The notes under the pieces: generated by a model
Seen by the model: only the letters and a program-made list of their open reading frames with translations
The model's database searches: none
What the model was told of the DNA's origin: nothing
Part shown: positions 1-7,056 of the stretch, piece by piece
Layout: every line of letters begins with the position of its first letter
Numbering within the stretch: the stretch's first letter is position 1
Program-made: the position numbers and the translations under genes
Source: JAVBLU01 sp031553225
GTDB lineage: Bacteria; Bacillota; Clostridia; Christensenellales; UBA1750
DNA: 64,000 nt
NCBI GenBank assembly: GCA_031553225.1
Contig: JAVBLU010000034.1
Coordinates: 4,439 to 68,438 of the forward strand
Direction: 5' to 3'

Positions 1-3
1 CGC

Positions 4-768
4 TCACGGCGTGTGCGCCGCGTCGAAGCGGGCGATCGCATACAAAAATAGGGCAGCGTCGGCGCGCGTGGCCGGGTCGTTCGGGCGCAAGCGCTCCGCT
101 TCCACCGGAAGCAAGCCGTTTTGCAGGAGCCAGAGCAGCGCCGGCGCGTTGGCCGGGTCGGTGAGGGCGAAGTCCTGCAGCTCGCGCAGGGCCATCCCGC
201 CCTCGGTCGGGGCGACGAGCCCCGCCTGCCGCATGGCCTCAAAGCCCATGCGCAGCATGTTCTGTCGGCTCAAAGGGCCGTGCTGCGGCACGCCGGGCGT
301 TGGGGCGGGCGCATCGAACAGGCGGCTCAGCCACAGCGCGAAGTCCTCTTTTGTGACCGGCTCATCCGGGCCGAAGCGCGCGGTCATGCGGCCGCCGCGC
401 AGGACGGGATTGCTCACGCCCTGCATCACTCCGCGCGCGGAGAGATAGAGGGCCGCGCGGTTCACCGCTTCCCCGGCCAGATCGGTAAAGCTGCCCCAGC
501 CCATGTAGATCACTGCGAACCGGCCGGGCGCGGCGACATGTCCGATTACCTCGCCGTCCCGGTAAAAGCTGCGCGGAATCAGGTGGCGCGGCTCGGCCGG
601 GCCGCGGTGCTCGTACAGCAGCAGCGCGTCCGCGTCCTGATCCGGCCGTGGCCGATAGGGCACCCTGGCCACGCATCCGCCCGTCCCGCCGGCCGCGAAC
701 GCCGCCGCCGATCCGCCCAGCGCAAGCAGGGCCGCCGCTGCAGCCGTCAACCGCCGCCATATACGCAC
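4..768 (-). CDS. Exported SLH-domain-like protein
   Basis: The product has 254 residues and starts at a GTG that lies nine bases after a GGAGG ribosome binding site. Residues 1-25 form a signal peptide: a basic start, an Ala/Leu-rich core and an AFA cleavage site. Around residues 92-150 the segments SFTDLAGEAVNRAALYL and FGPDEPVTKEDFALWLSRLF resemble an S-layer homology (SLH) repeat, which normally anchors proteins to secondary cell-wall polysaccharide. The residues after it (about 160-250) look like one or two weaker SLH-like units, ending in a segment with NDPATRADAALFLYAI. No catalytic domain is visible, so it is probably a surface or envelope protein. It is transcribed in the same direction as hcp but separated from it by a terminator. 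SLH assignment is by eye. Confidence 0.7.
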   Translation of the reverse strand: MRIWRRLTAAAAALLALGGSAAAFAAGGTGGCVARVPYRPRPDQDADALLLYEHRGPAEPRHLIPRSFYRDGEVIGHVAAPGRFAVIYMGWGSFTDLAGEAVNRAALYLSARGVMQGVSNPVLRGGRMTARFGPDEPVTKEDFALWLSRLFDAPAPTPGVPQHGPLSRQNMLRMGFEAMRQAGLVAPTEGGMALRELQDFALTDPANAPALLWLLQNGLLPVEAERLRPNDPATRADAALFLYAIARFDAAHTP

Positions 769-803
769 GGAGCATCGCCTCCATGCGGCATTCTATGCGC
801 CAC

Positions 804-840
804 AAAAACAGGGCAAACCCGGCGCGAGCCGGATTTGCCC
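804..840 (-). terminator. Rho-independent terminator of hcp
   Basis: Read on the minus strand, a stem of about 12 pairs with one mismatch (GGGCAAA / TTTGCCC outside, CCGGC / GCCGG inside, loop about 4) is followed closely by five T. It lies 60 bases past the hcp stop codon and separates hcp from the SLH-protein gene. Confidence 0.85.
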
Positions 841-899
841 TTGGCCAATGAAGGCGACGGTGCGTAGCTGACCAAAATGCACGGCGCAGGAGCGGCGTA

Positions 900-2438
900 T
901 TACCCCAGAAGGGTCGCCAGGTCCTCATCCGGTGTGGTGATGGGCGCGACGCCAAACTGCCGCACGAGCACGTCCAGCACGACCGGTGACACAAACGCCG
1001 GCAGGGACGGCCCCAGGCGGATGTTCTTGATGCCCAGGGACAGGAGCGTAAGCAGAATGACGACGGCCTTCTGCTCGTACCAAGAGAGCACCAGCGACAG
1101 GGGCAGTTCGTTTACCGAGCAGCCGAAAGCCTCCGCCAGTGCCAGGGCCACTTTGATGGCGCTGTAGGCGTCGTTGCACTGGCCCATGTCCATCAGGCGC
1201 GGCAGTCCGCCGATCTCCCCCAGGTCCAGGTCGTTGAAGCGGTACTTGCCGCAGGCCAGGGTGAGCACCACGGTATCGGACGGCGTCTTTTGAACGAACT
1301 CGGTATAGTAGTTGCGGCCCGGGCGCGCGCCGTCGCACCCGCCGACAAGGAAGAAGTGGCGGATGGCGCCCTGCTTCACCGCGTCGATGACCGTGCCGGC
1401 CACGCTGAGCACGGTGCCGTGCCCAAAGCCCGTGGTGAGCGTGCTGCCGCCGTTGATCCCCGTCTGCGCGGAAGTCTCCTTGTAGCCGCCCAGCGCAAGC
1501 GCCTGGCGGATGAGGGGCGAAAAGTCCTTGCGGCCGTCCTCCTCGCCCACATGAACCAATCCCGGGAAGCCCACCACGGACGTGGTGTACACGCGGTCCT
1601 TGTAGGATTCGCGCGGGGTCATCAGGCAGTTGGTGGTGAACAGTACGGGCGCGGGCAGGTTGTCGAATTCCTTCTGCTGGTTCTGCCAGGCCGTGCCGAA
1701 GTTGCCTTTCAGGTGAGGAAACTTTTTAAGGCCCGGGTAGGCGTGCGCGGGCAGCATTTCGCCGTGCGTATAGACGTTTACGCCCTTACCCTGCGACTGC
1801 GCAAGCAGCTCGTACAGGTCGTGCAGGTCGTGGCCGGAGACCACGATGAACGGGCCCTTCTCGATGTGCGTGCTCACTTTGGTGGGCACGGGCGTGCCAT
1901 ACGCGCCGGTGTTCGCCTCGTCCAGCATCCGCATGCAGCCAAGGTTCGCCTGACCCAGCTCCATGTTCAGGGAAAGCAGCGCCGGTACGTCGCTCTCCCG
2001 CTCGATGGCCGCCAGGCCCTTGTAGAAGAAGGCGCTCACGGCCTTGTCAGTTTTGCCCAGAACGCGGGCGTGGTGCGCATAGGCGGCCATGCCGCGCAGG
2101 CCGAACAGCAGAAGGGACTTGAGCGACTTGACGTCCTGGTTTTCCTCGTTCCACAGCCGCGCCATGTCAAAGGCGGGCTTCTTCGCGCGCATCAGTACGC
2201 GGCGGGTCAGTTCGGCGATGGCGGTGTCGTCAAAGCTCACGTTCGTCACGGTGGTAAATAGTCCGTTCTCGATCAGCGTATCCGATTCGGGCGACGCATC
2301 GCCCTGGGCCAGGGCGATGAGCGCGCCGGTCAGGGCGTCCTGTTCCTTCGCCGTAGGCGCGGCCTTACCGCACACGCCCGCGCGCGTGCAGCCTTTGCCG
2401 CCAGCCGTCTGTTCACATTGATAACAAAACATATCCAT
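900..2438 (-). CDS. hcp: Hybrid cluster protein (hydroxylamine reductase family)
   Basis: This 512-residue cytoplasmic iron-sulfur protein belongs to the hybrid cluster protein family. Family members reduce hydroxylamine in vitro and are linked to NO and nitrosative stress in anaerobes. The N-terminal cluster motif is C-X2-C-X8-C-X5-C (starting MDMFCYQCEQTA), the short spacing typical of clostridial and Desulfovibrio forms. Ligand segments for the 4Fe-2S-2O cluster are visible: SGHDLHDL, HGEMLPAHA, TTNCLM, VGGCDGARPGRN, LACGKYRF and MGQCNDAYS. The ATG at 2438 is preceded by AAGGAGG at 2447-2453 (8-base spacing); longer upstream readings of the frame are not supported. It is divergent from a Crp/Fnr-type regulator, with an inverted repeat (2510-2523) about 40 bases upstream of the predicted hcp start of transcription. 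Confidence 0.96.
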   Translation of the reverse strand: MDMFCYQCEQTAGGKGCTRAGVCGKAAPTAKEQDALTGALIALAQGDASPESDTLIENGLFTTVTNVSFDDTAIAELTRRVLMRAKKPAFDMARLWNEENQDVKSLKSLLLFGLRGMAAYAHHARVLGKTDKAVSAFFYKGLAAIERESDVPALLSLNMELGQANLGCMRMLDEANTGAYGTPVPTKVSTHIEKGPFIVVSGHDLHDLYELLAQSQGKGVNVYTHGEMLPAHAYPGLKKFPHLKGNFGTAWQNQQKEFDNLPAPVLFTTNCLMTPRESYKDRVYTTSVVGFPGLVHVGEEDGRKDFSPLIRQALALGGYKETSAQTGINGGSTLTTGFGHGTVLSVAGTVIDAVKQGAIRHFFLVGGCDGARPGRNYYTEFVQKTPSDTVVLTLACGKYRFNDLDLGEIGGLPRLMDMGQCNDAYSAIKVALALAEAFGCSVNELPLSLVLSWYEQKAVVILLTLLSLGIKNIRLGPSLPAFVSPVVLDVLVRQFGVAPITTPDEDLATLLG

Positions 2439-2465
2439 TGGGATGACCTCCTTACAGCTAGTCTC

Positions 2466-2494
2466 TTGACGCTGCACCAAAAAGATACTATGAT
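2466..2494 (+). promoter_or_regulatory. Promoter of the hcp-linked regulator
   Basis: TTGACG (2466-2471), a 17-base spacer and TATGAT (2489-2494) make a strong sigma-A promoter reading towards the regulator at 2538. The -10 box overlaps an opposing -10-like TAGTAT (2485-2490, minus strand) for hcp, so the two promoters probably compete. Transcription would start near 2501. Confidence 0.8.
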
Positions 2495-2509
2495 TCATGA
2501 GAAAAAACC

Positions 2510-2523
2510 GTTGCAGTTGCAAC
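2510..2523. promoter_or_regulatory. Inverted-repeat operator between hcp and its regulator
   Basis: GTTGCA-GT-TGCAAC is a perfect 6-2-6 inverted repeat, the size and symmetry expected for a Crp/Fnr-family dimer. Its centre is about 38-41 bases upstream of the predicted hcp start, where class II activators bind. The hcp promoter has no good -35 box at that place. For the regulator's own promoter the site lies at about +10 to +23, where binding would repress. Binding by the adjacent regulator is inference. Confidence 0.65.
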
Positions 2524-2537
2524 ATTTGGAGGAAAAA

Positions 2538-3200
2538 ATGGGACTTTCTTCGCCGGATTTTGACGAATGCCCGCTTTTTGCCGGCATTGCGCGCGAGGAA
2601 CGCGCGGGCCTGTGGGCATGCCTGCGGCCGGTGGAGCGCCTGACGCAGCGCGGGGAGACGCTTGTGGCCGTGGGCGATCCGGTGGACGGGCTGGGCGTTG
2701 TGCTGGAGGGGGCGGTGGACGTATCGCGCGTGGACGAAAACGGTAACCGCGTGCTGCTCACGCACATCGGCGCTGGCGGGCTGTTCGCCGAGGCCTTCGT
2801 GTGCGCGGGGTTGCGCGAGGCGCCCGTATCCGTTACGGCCGCGCCGTACGCGCGGGTGGCCTTCCTATCGCTTCCGGCCCTGGCCGCCTCCTGCGCGCGC
2901 GCATGCCCGGCGCACGCGGCGCTCATCCGCAACCTGGTGCACGTGCTTGCGCGCAAGAACCTGCAGCAAGCCGATCACCTGGATGTGCTCTCCCGCCGCA
3001 CGATCCGCGAGCGGCTGCTGACCTACCTTTCGCAGCTGGCCGGGCCGGACGGCCGCGGCACGCTCCCCTTCGGACGCGCGGCGCTGGCCGACTACATCGG
3101 CGCGGAGCGCAGCGCCCTGTGCCGGGAACTCTCGCGCATGCAGCGCGAAGGCGTGCTGACATACCGCGGGAGCGGCTTCAAGCTTTCCTGCCCGCGCTGA
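2538..3200 (+). CDS. Crp/Fnr family transcriptional regulator (HcpR-like by context)
   Basis: The 220-residue protein has an N-terminal cyclic-nucleotide-type beta-barrel (about residues 8-125, with VDGLGVVLEGAVDV) and a C-terminal winged helix-turn-helix (about 150-218, with GRAALADYIGAERSALCREL). There is no clear Cys set for an Fnr-type 4Fe-4S sensor; a few Cys are present (for example in DECPLF). The ATG at 2538 follows GGAGGAAA. It is divergent from hcp across a promoter region with a 14-bp inverted repeat. In anaerobes, Crp/Fnr regulators next to hcp (HcpR type) activate hcp in response to nitrosative stress, so control of hcp is likely. The effector cannot be told from the sequence. 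Confidence 0.85.
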   Translation: MGLSSPDFDECPLFAGIAREERAGLWACLRPVERLTQRGETLVAVGDPVDGLGVVLEGAVDVSRVDENGNRVLLTHIGAGGLFAEAFVCAGLREAPVSVTAAPYARVAFLSLPALAASCARACPAHAALIRNLVHVLARKNLQQADHLDVLSRRTIRERLLTYLSQLAGPDGRGTLPFGRAALADYIGAERSALCRELSRMQREGVLTYRGSGFKLSCPR

Positions 3201-3203
3201 CGG

Positions 3204-3227
3204 CTTTCCTGCGACGGGCAGGAAAAG
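3204..3227 (+). terminator. Hairpin after the regulator gene
   Basis: TTTCCTGC (3205-3212) can pair perfectly with GCAGGAAA (3218-3225). A second copy of TTTCCTGC overlaps the end of the regulator gene (from 3184) and could compete for the same partner. There is no T tract, so termination is uncertain; alternative pairing could also affect the transketolase leader that follows. Confidence 0.35.
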
Positions 3228-3272
3228 GGCGGCCGGGGTCGAAAACAATCAGCATGAGCAGGGGGGATGAGC

Positions 3273-4085
3273 ATGACGGTTGAGGAACTGGTCGCCTTTG
3301 CGGCGCAGCTGCGCCGCGACATTGTGCGTATGATCGGCCCGGAGAAGGTGGGGCACCTGGGCGGGTCGTGTTCCCTGGCGGACATCGTGGCCGCGCTGTA
3401 CGGCCGGGTGATGCGCCTGGACAAAACGGACATGGCCTGGCCGCTGCGCGACCGGTTTCTGCTCTCCAAGGGGCACGCGGCGCTTGTGCAGTACGCGGCG
3501 CTGTGCAGCCTTGGCGTCGTCCCGCGGCAGGAGCTGCAAACGCTGAAAGCCATCGGCTCGCGCCTGCAGGGCCACCCGGACATGCGCAAGCTTCCGGGCG
3601 TCGAGGCCAATACGGGCTCGCTTGGCCAAGGCCTGTCCATCGCCTGCGGCATGGCTGCCGGGGTGCGCCTGAGCGGCTATCCTTCCCGGGTATACGTGGC
3701 GCTGGGCGATGGCGAGCTGGCCGAAGGGCAGGTGTGGGAGGCCGCCATGTCCGCCGCCGTGTATCGGCTGGACAACCTGTGCGCCATCGTGGACAACAAC
3801 GGCCTGCAGGCCATGGGCGCGGTGGCCGAGCGCTTCGACTCCGGCCCGCTCGCGCCCAAATGGCGCGCATTCGGCTGGCACGTGGTGGAGCTTGACGGGC
3901 ACGATATGCCCTCCATTTTGGCCGCCTTCGACGAAGCCGGCTGCACGGCGGGCAAACCGACCGTGCTCATCGCTAAAACCGTCAAAGGCAAGGGCATTGC
4001 GTTCGCCGAGAATGTGGTCGGTTTTCACAACGGCGCCATGACCCGCGCGCAATACGACAGCGTGATGGGAGGCGAGGGGGCATGA
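3273..4085 (+). CDS. Transketolase, N-terminal subunit
   Basis: This 270-residue subunit carries the thiamine-diphosphate pyrophosphate-binding half of a split transketolase. Visible motifs are LSKGHAALVQYAAL, GSLGQGLSIACGMA, and the TPP motif beginning GDGELAEGQVWEAAM and ending IVDNNGLQ. Together with the next gene it would transfer two-carbon ketol units between sugar phosphates in the cytoplasm. Two ATGs lie close together (3267 and 3273); the G-rich ribosome binding site ends at 3266, so 3273 has the better spacing. It overlaps the C-terminal subunit by ATGA, indicating coupled translation. Split transketolases in Firmicutes sugar loci often serve a dedicated pathway rather than the central pentose phosphate route; the neighbours here suggest sugar-acid or pentose catabolism. 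Confidence 0.93.
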   Translation: MTVEELVAFAAQLRRDIVRMIGPEKVGHLGGSCSLADIVAALYGRVMRLDKTDMAWPLRDRFLLSKGHAALVQYAALCSLGVVPRQELQTLKAIGSRLQGHPDMRKLPGVEANTGSLGQGLSIACGMAAGVRLSGYPSRVYVALGDGELAEGQVWEAAMSAAVYRLDNLCAIVDNNGLQAMGAVAERFDSGPLAPKWRAFGWHVVELDGHDMPSILAAFDEAGCTAGKPTVLIAKTVKGKGIAFAENVVGFHNGAMTRAQYDSVMGGEGA

Positions 4086-4999
4086 GCAACCAGCGCACGG
4101 CCTACGGCGAGGAGCTGCTCGCCCTGGGCGGCCGGGACAGCCGGATTGTGGTTTTGGACGCAGACCTGAGCAAAAGCGCCATGAGCAGCCTGTTTGAGGC
4201 GGCATACCCCGAGCGCCACTTCGAGATGGGCATCGCCGAGGCGAACATGACCTCCTTTGCGGCCGGGCTCTCCCTCACCGGCAAGGTGGCCTTTACGAAT
4301 TCCTTTGCCGTGTTCGCCGCCGGGCGCGCCTACGATCAGATTCGCCAGGGCATCGCCATCGCCCGCCTGAACGTGAAGATATGCGGCACGAGCGCCGGTC
4401 TTTCGGACTTTGGCGACGGCGCGACGCACCAGAGCGTTGAGGATATCGCCATCATGACGGCCATACCGAACATGACCGTGCTCGTCCCGGCCGACGGCCC
4501 CGAGGTGAAGCGCCTGGTGCGCTGGGCCGCGGCCTTCGACGGGCCGGTATACCTGCGCATTGCCCGCAACGACTGCGCGGACATCACCCCCGAGGGCGCG
4601 TCCGTGCTCGCCCCTTATCTTTTGCGGCCCGGAAGCGACGTGTGTCTTGCGGGCTGCGGCATCATGACGGCGCAGTGCTTGGCCGCGGCGGAGGAACTGG
4701 CCGCGGAGGGCGTTTCGGCGCGCGTCGTGCACGTGCCCTGCCTGAAGCCCTTTGACGCTGAGGCATTTTTTTCACTCGCCTCCGGAACGCGGGCGCTGGT
4801 GAGCGCCGAGGAGCACAGCCGCATCGGCGGGCTGGCCTCGACCATGGCCTATGCCCTGCGCGGCGACGGCCGCAAGATGGGCGTCGTGGCCATAGACGAC
4901 TGCTTTGGCCAAAGCGCGCCGGACGCAGCTTCGCTGCTGGCGCACTACGCCCTCACGAGCGGGCGCATCGCGCAGGAGGCGCGCGCGGCGCTCGCTTGA
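4082..4999 (+). CDS. Transketolase, C-terminal subunit
   Basis: The 305-residue partner of the preceding gene holds the pyrimidine-binding and C-terminal transketolase domains. Visible signatures include VVLDADLSKS, the catalytic-Glu segment HFEMGIAEANM (about residues 46-56), FAVFAAGRAYDQIRQ, GLSDFGDGATHQSVEDIA and VLVPADGPEV. The C-terminal domain (about 190-300) has the expected EEHSRIGGL stretch. It starts inside the stop codon of the N-terminal subunit (ATGA), so the two chains are probably made in equal amounts and form the active complex. The next gene starts 80 bases downstream and may belong to the same transcript. Confidence 0.93.
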   Translation: MSNQRTAYGEELLALGGRDSRIVVLDADLSKSAMSSLFEAAYPERHFEMGIAEANMTSFAAGLSLTGKVAFTNSFAVFAAGRAYDQIRQGIAIARLNVKICGTSAGLSDFGDGATHQSVEDIAIMTAIPNMTVLVPADGPEVKRLVRWAAAFDGPVYLRIARNDCADITPEGASVLAPYLLRPGSDVCLAGCGIMTAQCLAAAEELAAEGVSARVVHVPCLKPFDAEAFFSLASGTRALVSAEEHSRIGGLASTMAYALRGDGRKMGVVAIDDCFGQSAPDAASLLAHYALTSGRIAQEARAALA

Positions 5000-5081
5000 G
5001 GCGCCCGTTGGTCACACAAACGACGGGCACCCGTCAGCCACGCGCGTCTGCGTTTTTGCACATGACAGAGGAGGGGCAGCC

Positions 5082-5969
5082 ATGAGAATCGGGTTCATCG
5101 GTTTGGGCATTATGGGCAAGCCCATGGTGCGCAACCTGCGCCGGAAGGGGCACGAGGTGCTCATCTACGACATTCTGCCTCAGGCCGTCGCGCAGATGGC
5201 CTCCGAGGGCTACATCGACGTGCCCACCGCCGCCGAAGCGGCCGCCTGCTCCGAGCTGGTCATCACCATGCTGCCCAACTCCGACAATGTGCGCGACGCG
5301 CTCCTGCTGCCCGGCGGCGTGCTGGAAGGCGCCAGGCCCGGCCAGACCGTGGTGGACATGTCCTCCATCTCCCCGCTCATGTCGCAGCGCCTCTTTGAGG
5401 ACTGCGCGGCCAGGGGCGTCACGCTTCTGGACGCGCCGGTAAGCGGCGGGGAACCCAAGGCCGTGGACGGCACGCTCTCCATCATGGTCGGCGGGCCGCA
5501 GGACGCCTTCGAACGGGTGAAGAGCGTTCTGCTGTGCATGGGCGCAAGCTGCGTGCGCGTGGGCGAGATCGGGTCCGGCAACATCGCCAAGCTGGCCAAC
5601 CAGGTGATTGTGGCGCTGAACATCGCCGCTGTGGGGGAGGCGCTCACCCTGGCCGCCAAGGCCGGCGTAGATCCGCAGAAGGTGTACCAGGCCATACGCG
5701 GCGGTCTGGCCGGGTCCACGGTGCTGGATGCCAAAGCGCCCATGGCCCTTGCCCGAAACTTCCGGCCCGGGTTCCGTCTGGAACTGCACATCAAGGATCT
5801 GAAAAACGCTCTGGAAGCCGCGCACGGCGTGGATGCCCCGCTCCCGCTCACCGCCCAGATTCTGGAGATTATGCAGCATCTCAAGGCCCAGGGCAAGGAG
5901 AAGCTCGATCACAGCGCCATCATGCAGTACTTTGAAGAGATGGCCGGTACGACCATCGAGCCGCGGTAA
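5082..5969 (+). CDS. Beta-hydroxyacid dehydrogenase (tartronate-semialdehyde reductase / 3-hydroxyisobutyrate dehydrogenase type)
   Basis: The 295-residue cytoplasmic NAD(P)-dependent dehydrogenase begins with the dinucleotide-binding GFIGLGIMGKPM. It then shows the family substrate motif DAPVSGGEPKA (about residues 121-131) and the catalytic-Lys segment GSGNIAKLANQ (about 165-175). Length and motifs fit tartronate semialdehyde reductase, 3-hydroxyisobutyrate dehydrogenase or a related enzyme; the substrate cannot be fixed from sequence. Position after transketolase and near sugar-acid-type dehydrogenases favours reduction of a small aldehyde acid in sugar-acid breakdown. The ATG at 5082 follows a GAGGAGGGG site. 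A long perfect stem-loop lies just past its end. Confidence 0.88.
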   Translation: MRIGFIGLGIMGKPMVRNLRRKGHEVLIYDILPQAVAQMASEGYIDVPTAAEAAACSELVITMLPNSDNVRDALLLPGGVLEGARPGQTVVDMSSISPLMSQRLFEDCAARGVTLLDAPVSGGEPKAVDGTLSIMVGGPQDAFERVKSVLLCMGASCVRVGEIGSGNIAKLANQVIVALNIAAVGEALTLAAKAGVDPQKVYQAIRGGLAGSTVLDAKAPMALARNFRPGFRLELHIKDLKNALEAAHGVDAPLPLTAQILEIMQHLKAQGKEKLDHSAIMQYFEEMAGTTIEPR

Positions 5970-5986
5970 GGGCGGCGCAAACGTAA

Positions 5987-6018
5987 GTCCCCGGCGGCTG
6001 CAAAGTGCCGCCGGGGAC
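5987..6018. terminator. Perfect 12-bp stem-loop between convergent genes
   Basis: GTCCCCGGCGGC pairs exactly with GCCGCCGGGGAC across an 8-base loop. It sits between the ends of the convergent dehydrogenase and UroD-family genes. There is no T tract on either side, so it may act as an mRNA 3' end or bidirectional terminator by another route. Confidence 0.55.
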
Positions 6019-6057
6019 AGGCTGTGCGTGCGCAGCAGCGCGCGATTGCGTTCTTGG

Positions 6058-7056
6058 TTACGGTTCGTTTAGCGCGTCGCGCAGGGCGAGCATGTTGGCC
6101 TCGGGCGTGGCGGGGGGCACCTCGCAGCCCGGGGCGACGACGATGCGCGGGGACAGTGCCGCGCAGGCGCGCGCGGCTGTGCGCACGTTCTGCACGCTAC
6201 CCTGCAGCAGAACGGCCACCGGATCAAAGTTGCCGCAAACGCCCACGCCGGAGGGCATGGCCGCGTCCATGCGACGCAAATCCACCATGTGGTCGCAGTC
6301 CACAAGGTCGGCGCCGGAGAGGGCCATCAGATGCGCGACGGGGCCGGTGTTGCCGCAGATGTGAAGCTTTACCTGCGCGCCCGCGCCGTGAATGGCGGCG
6401 ATGAGGCGCTGCTCGTAGGGCAGGGCGAACTCCTCAAACAGGGCGGGCCCGATGAGGGAGGCGGCCGCGTCGCCCACGCCCACAATATCCGCACCCGCGG
6501 CGACCTGCGCCAGGGCGAAGCGCACGCTCTGCTCGGTGCACAGCCTCAGCAGGTCGTGCATGGCCGCGGGCTCATCCAGCAGGTTCATCATCACCTGCTC
6601 CATTTTCATCAGATCGCAGCTCTCGGCAAAGGCGCTCTCCACCCAGCCGACCACGGGCACCTCGCCGCCCGACCGGGCCGCAAGCAGGCGCACGCCCTCC
6701 ACACGGTCGGCCATACGGCGGCTGGCGAACGGGTCGCAGGGCGTCAGACGTGCGATGTCCGCGACCGTACGCAAAAGCGGCTCCGGCGGGTAGGGTACGC
6801 CGTCATAGGGGATGACGACGGCCGAGCCGAAGCCCTCCGCCTCGCGCATCGGGTCGGAGATCACGCTCAGGCAGTCGATGCCGAAGCGCTCATGGCAGCG
6901 CAAAACGCCCTCACACAGAACGCGCGCGTCCGTGACGTAGGCACTGTAGGGCGCGCCCGCCTGACGCGCGGCGTAAAACATGACGATGCTCATGTTGGGC
7001 GGGCGATCCACGCTTTGGCCCAGGCGCCGGCGCTCCAGGCGCTGTTTTGACGTCAT
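6058..7056 (-). CDS. Uroporphyrinogen decarboxylase family protein (MtaA/UroD fold)
   Basis: The 332-residue protein has the UroD/MtaA TIM-barrel pattern: GIDCLSVISDPMREAEGFG near residue 60, ADIVGVGDAAASLIGPALF near 196, HICGNT near 235 and VGVCGNFDPV near 275. True UroD acts in heme synthesis, but this protein is translationally coupled (ATGA) behind a glycoside hydrolase, which is not a heme context. UroD-family proteins in clostridial sugar loci and the related corrinoid methyltransferases are alternatives. The His in HICGN is the kind of residue that binds zinc in MtaA-type members, though a full metal site was not established. The substrate is unknown. The start ATG follows a GAGGAGA site. 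Confidence 0.8.
   Translation of the reverse strand: MTSKQRLERRRLGQSVDRPPNMSIVMFYAARQAGAPYSAYVTDARVLCEGVLRCHERFGIDCLSVISDPMREAEGFGSAVVIPYDGVPYPPEPLLRTVADIARLTPCDPFASRRMADRVEGVRLLAARSGGEVPVVGWVESAFAESCDLMKMEQVMMNLLDEPAAMHDLLRLCTEQSVRFALAQVAAGADIVGVGDAAASLIGPALFEEFALPYEQRLIAAIHGAGAQVKLHICGNTGPVAHLMALSGADLVDCDHMVDLRRMDAAMPSGVGVCGNFDPVAVLLQGSVQNVRTAARACAALSPRIVVAPGCEVPPATPEANMLALRDALNEP

Noticed and set aside
6058..7056. hemE (true uroporphyrinogen decarboxylase)
   Set aside because: No other heme genes are nearby, the gene is coupled to a glycosidase, and a second unrelated UroD-family protein exists at 41759. A family-level call is safer.
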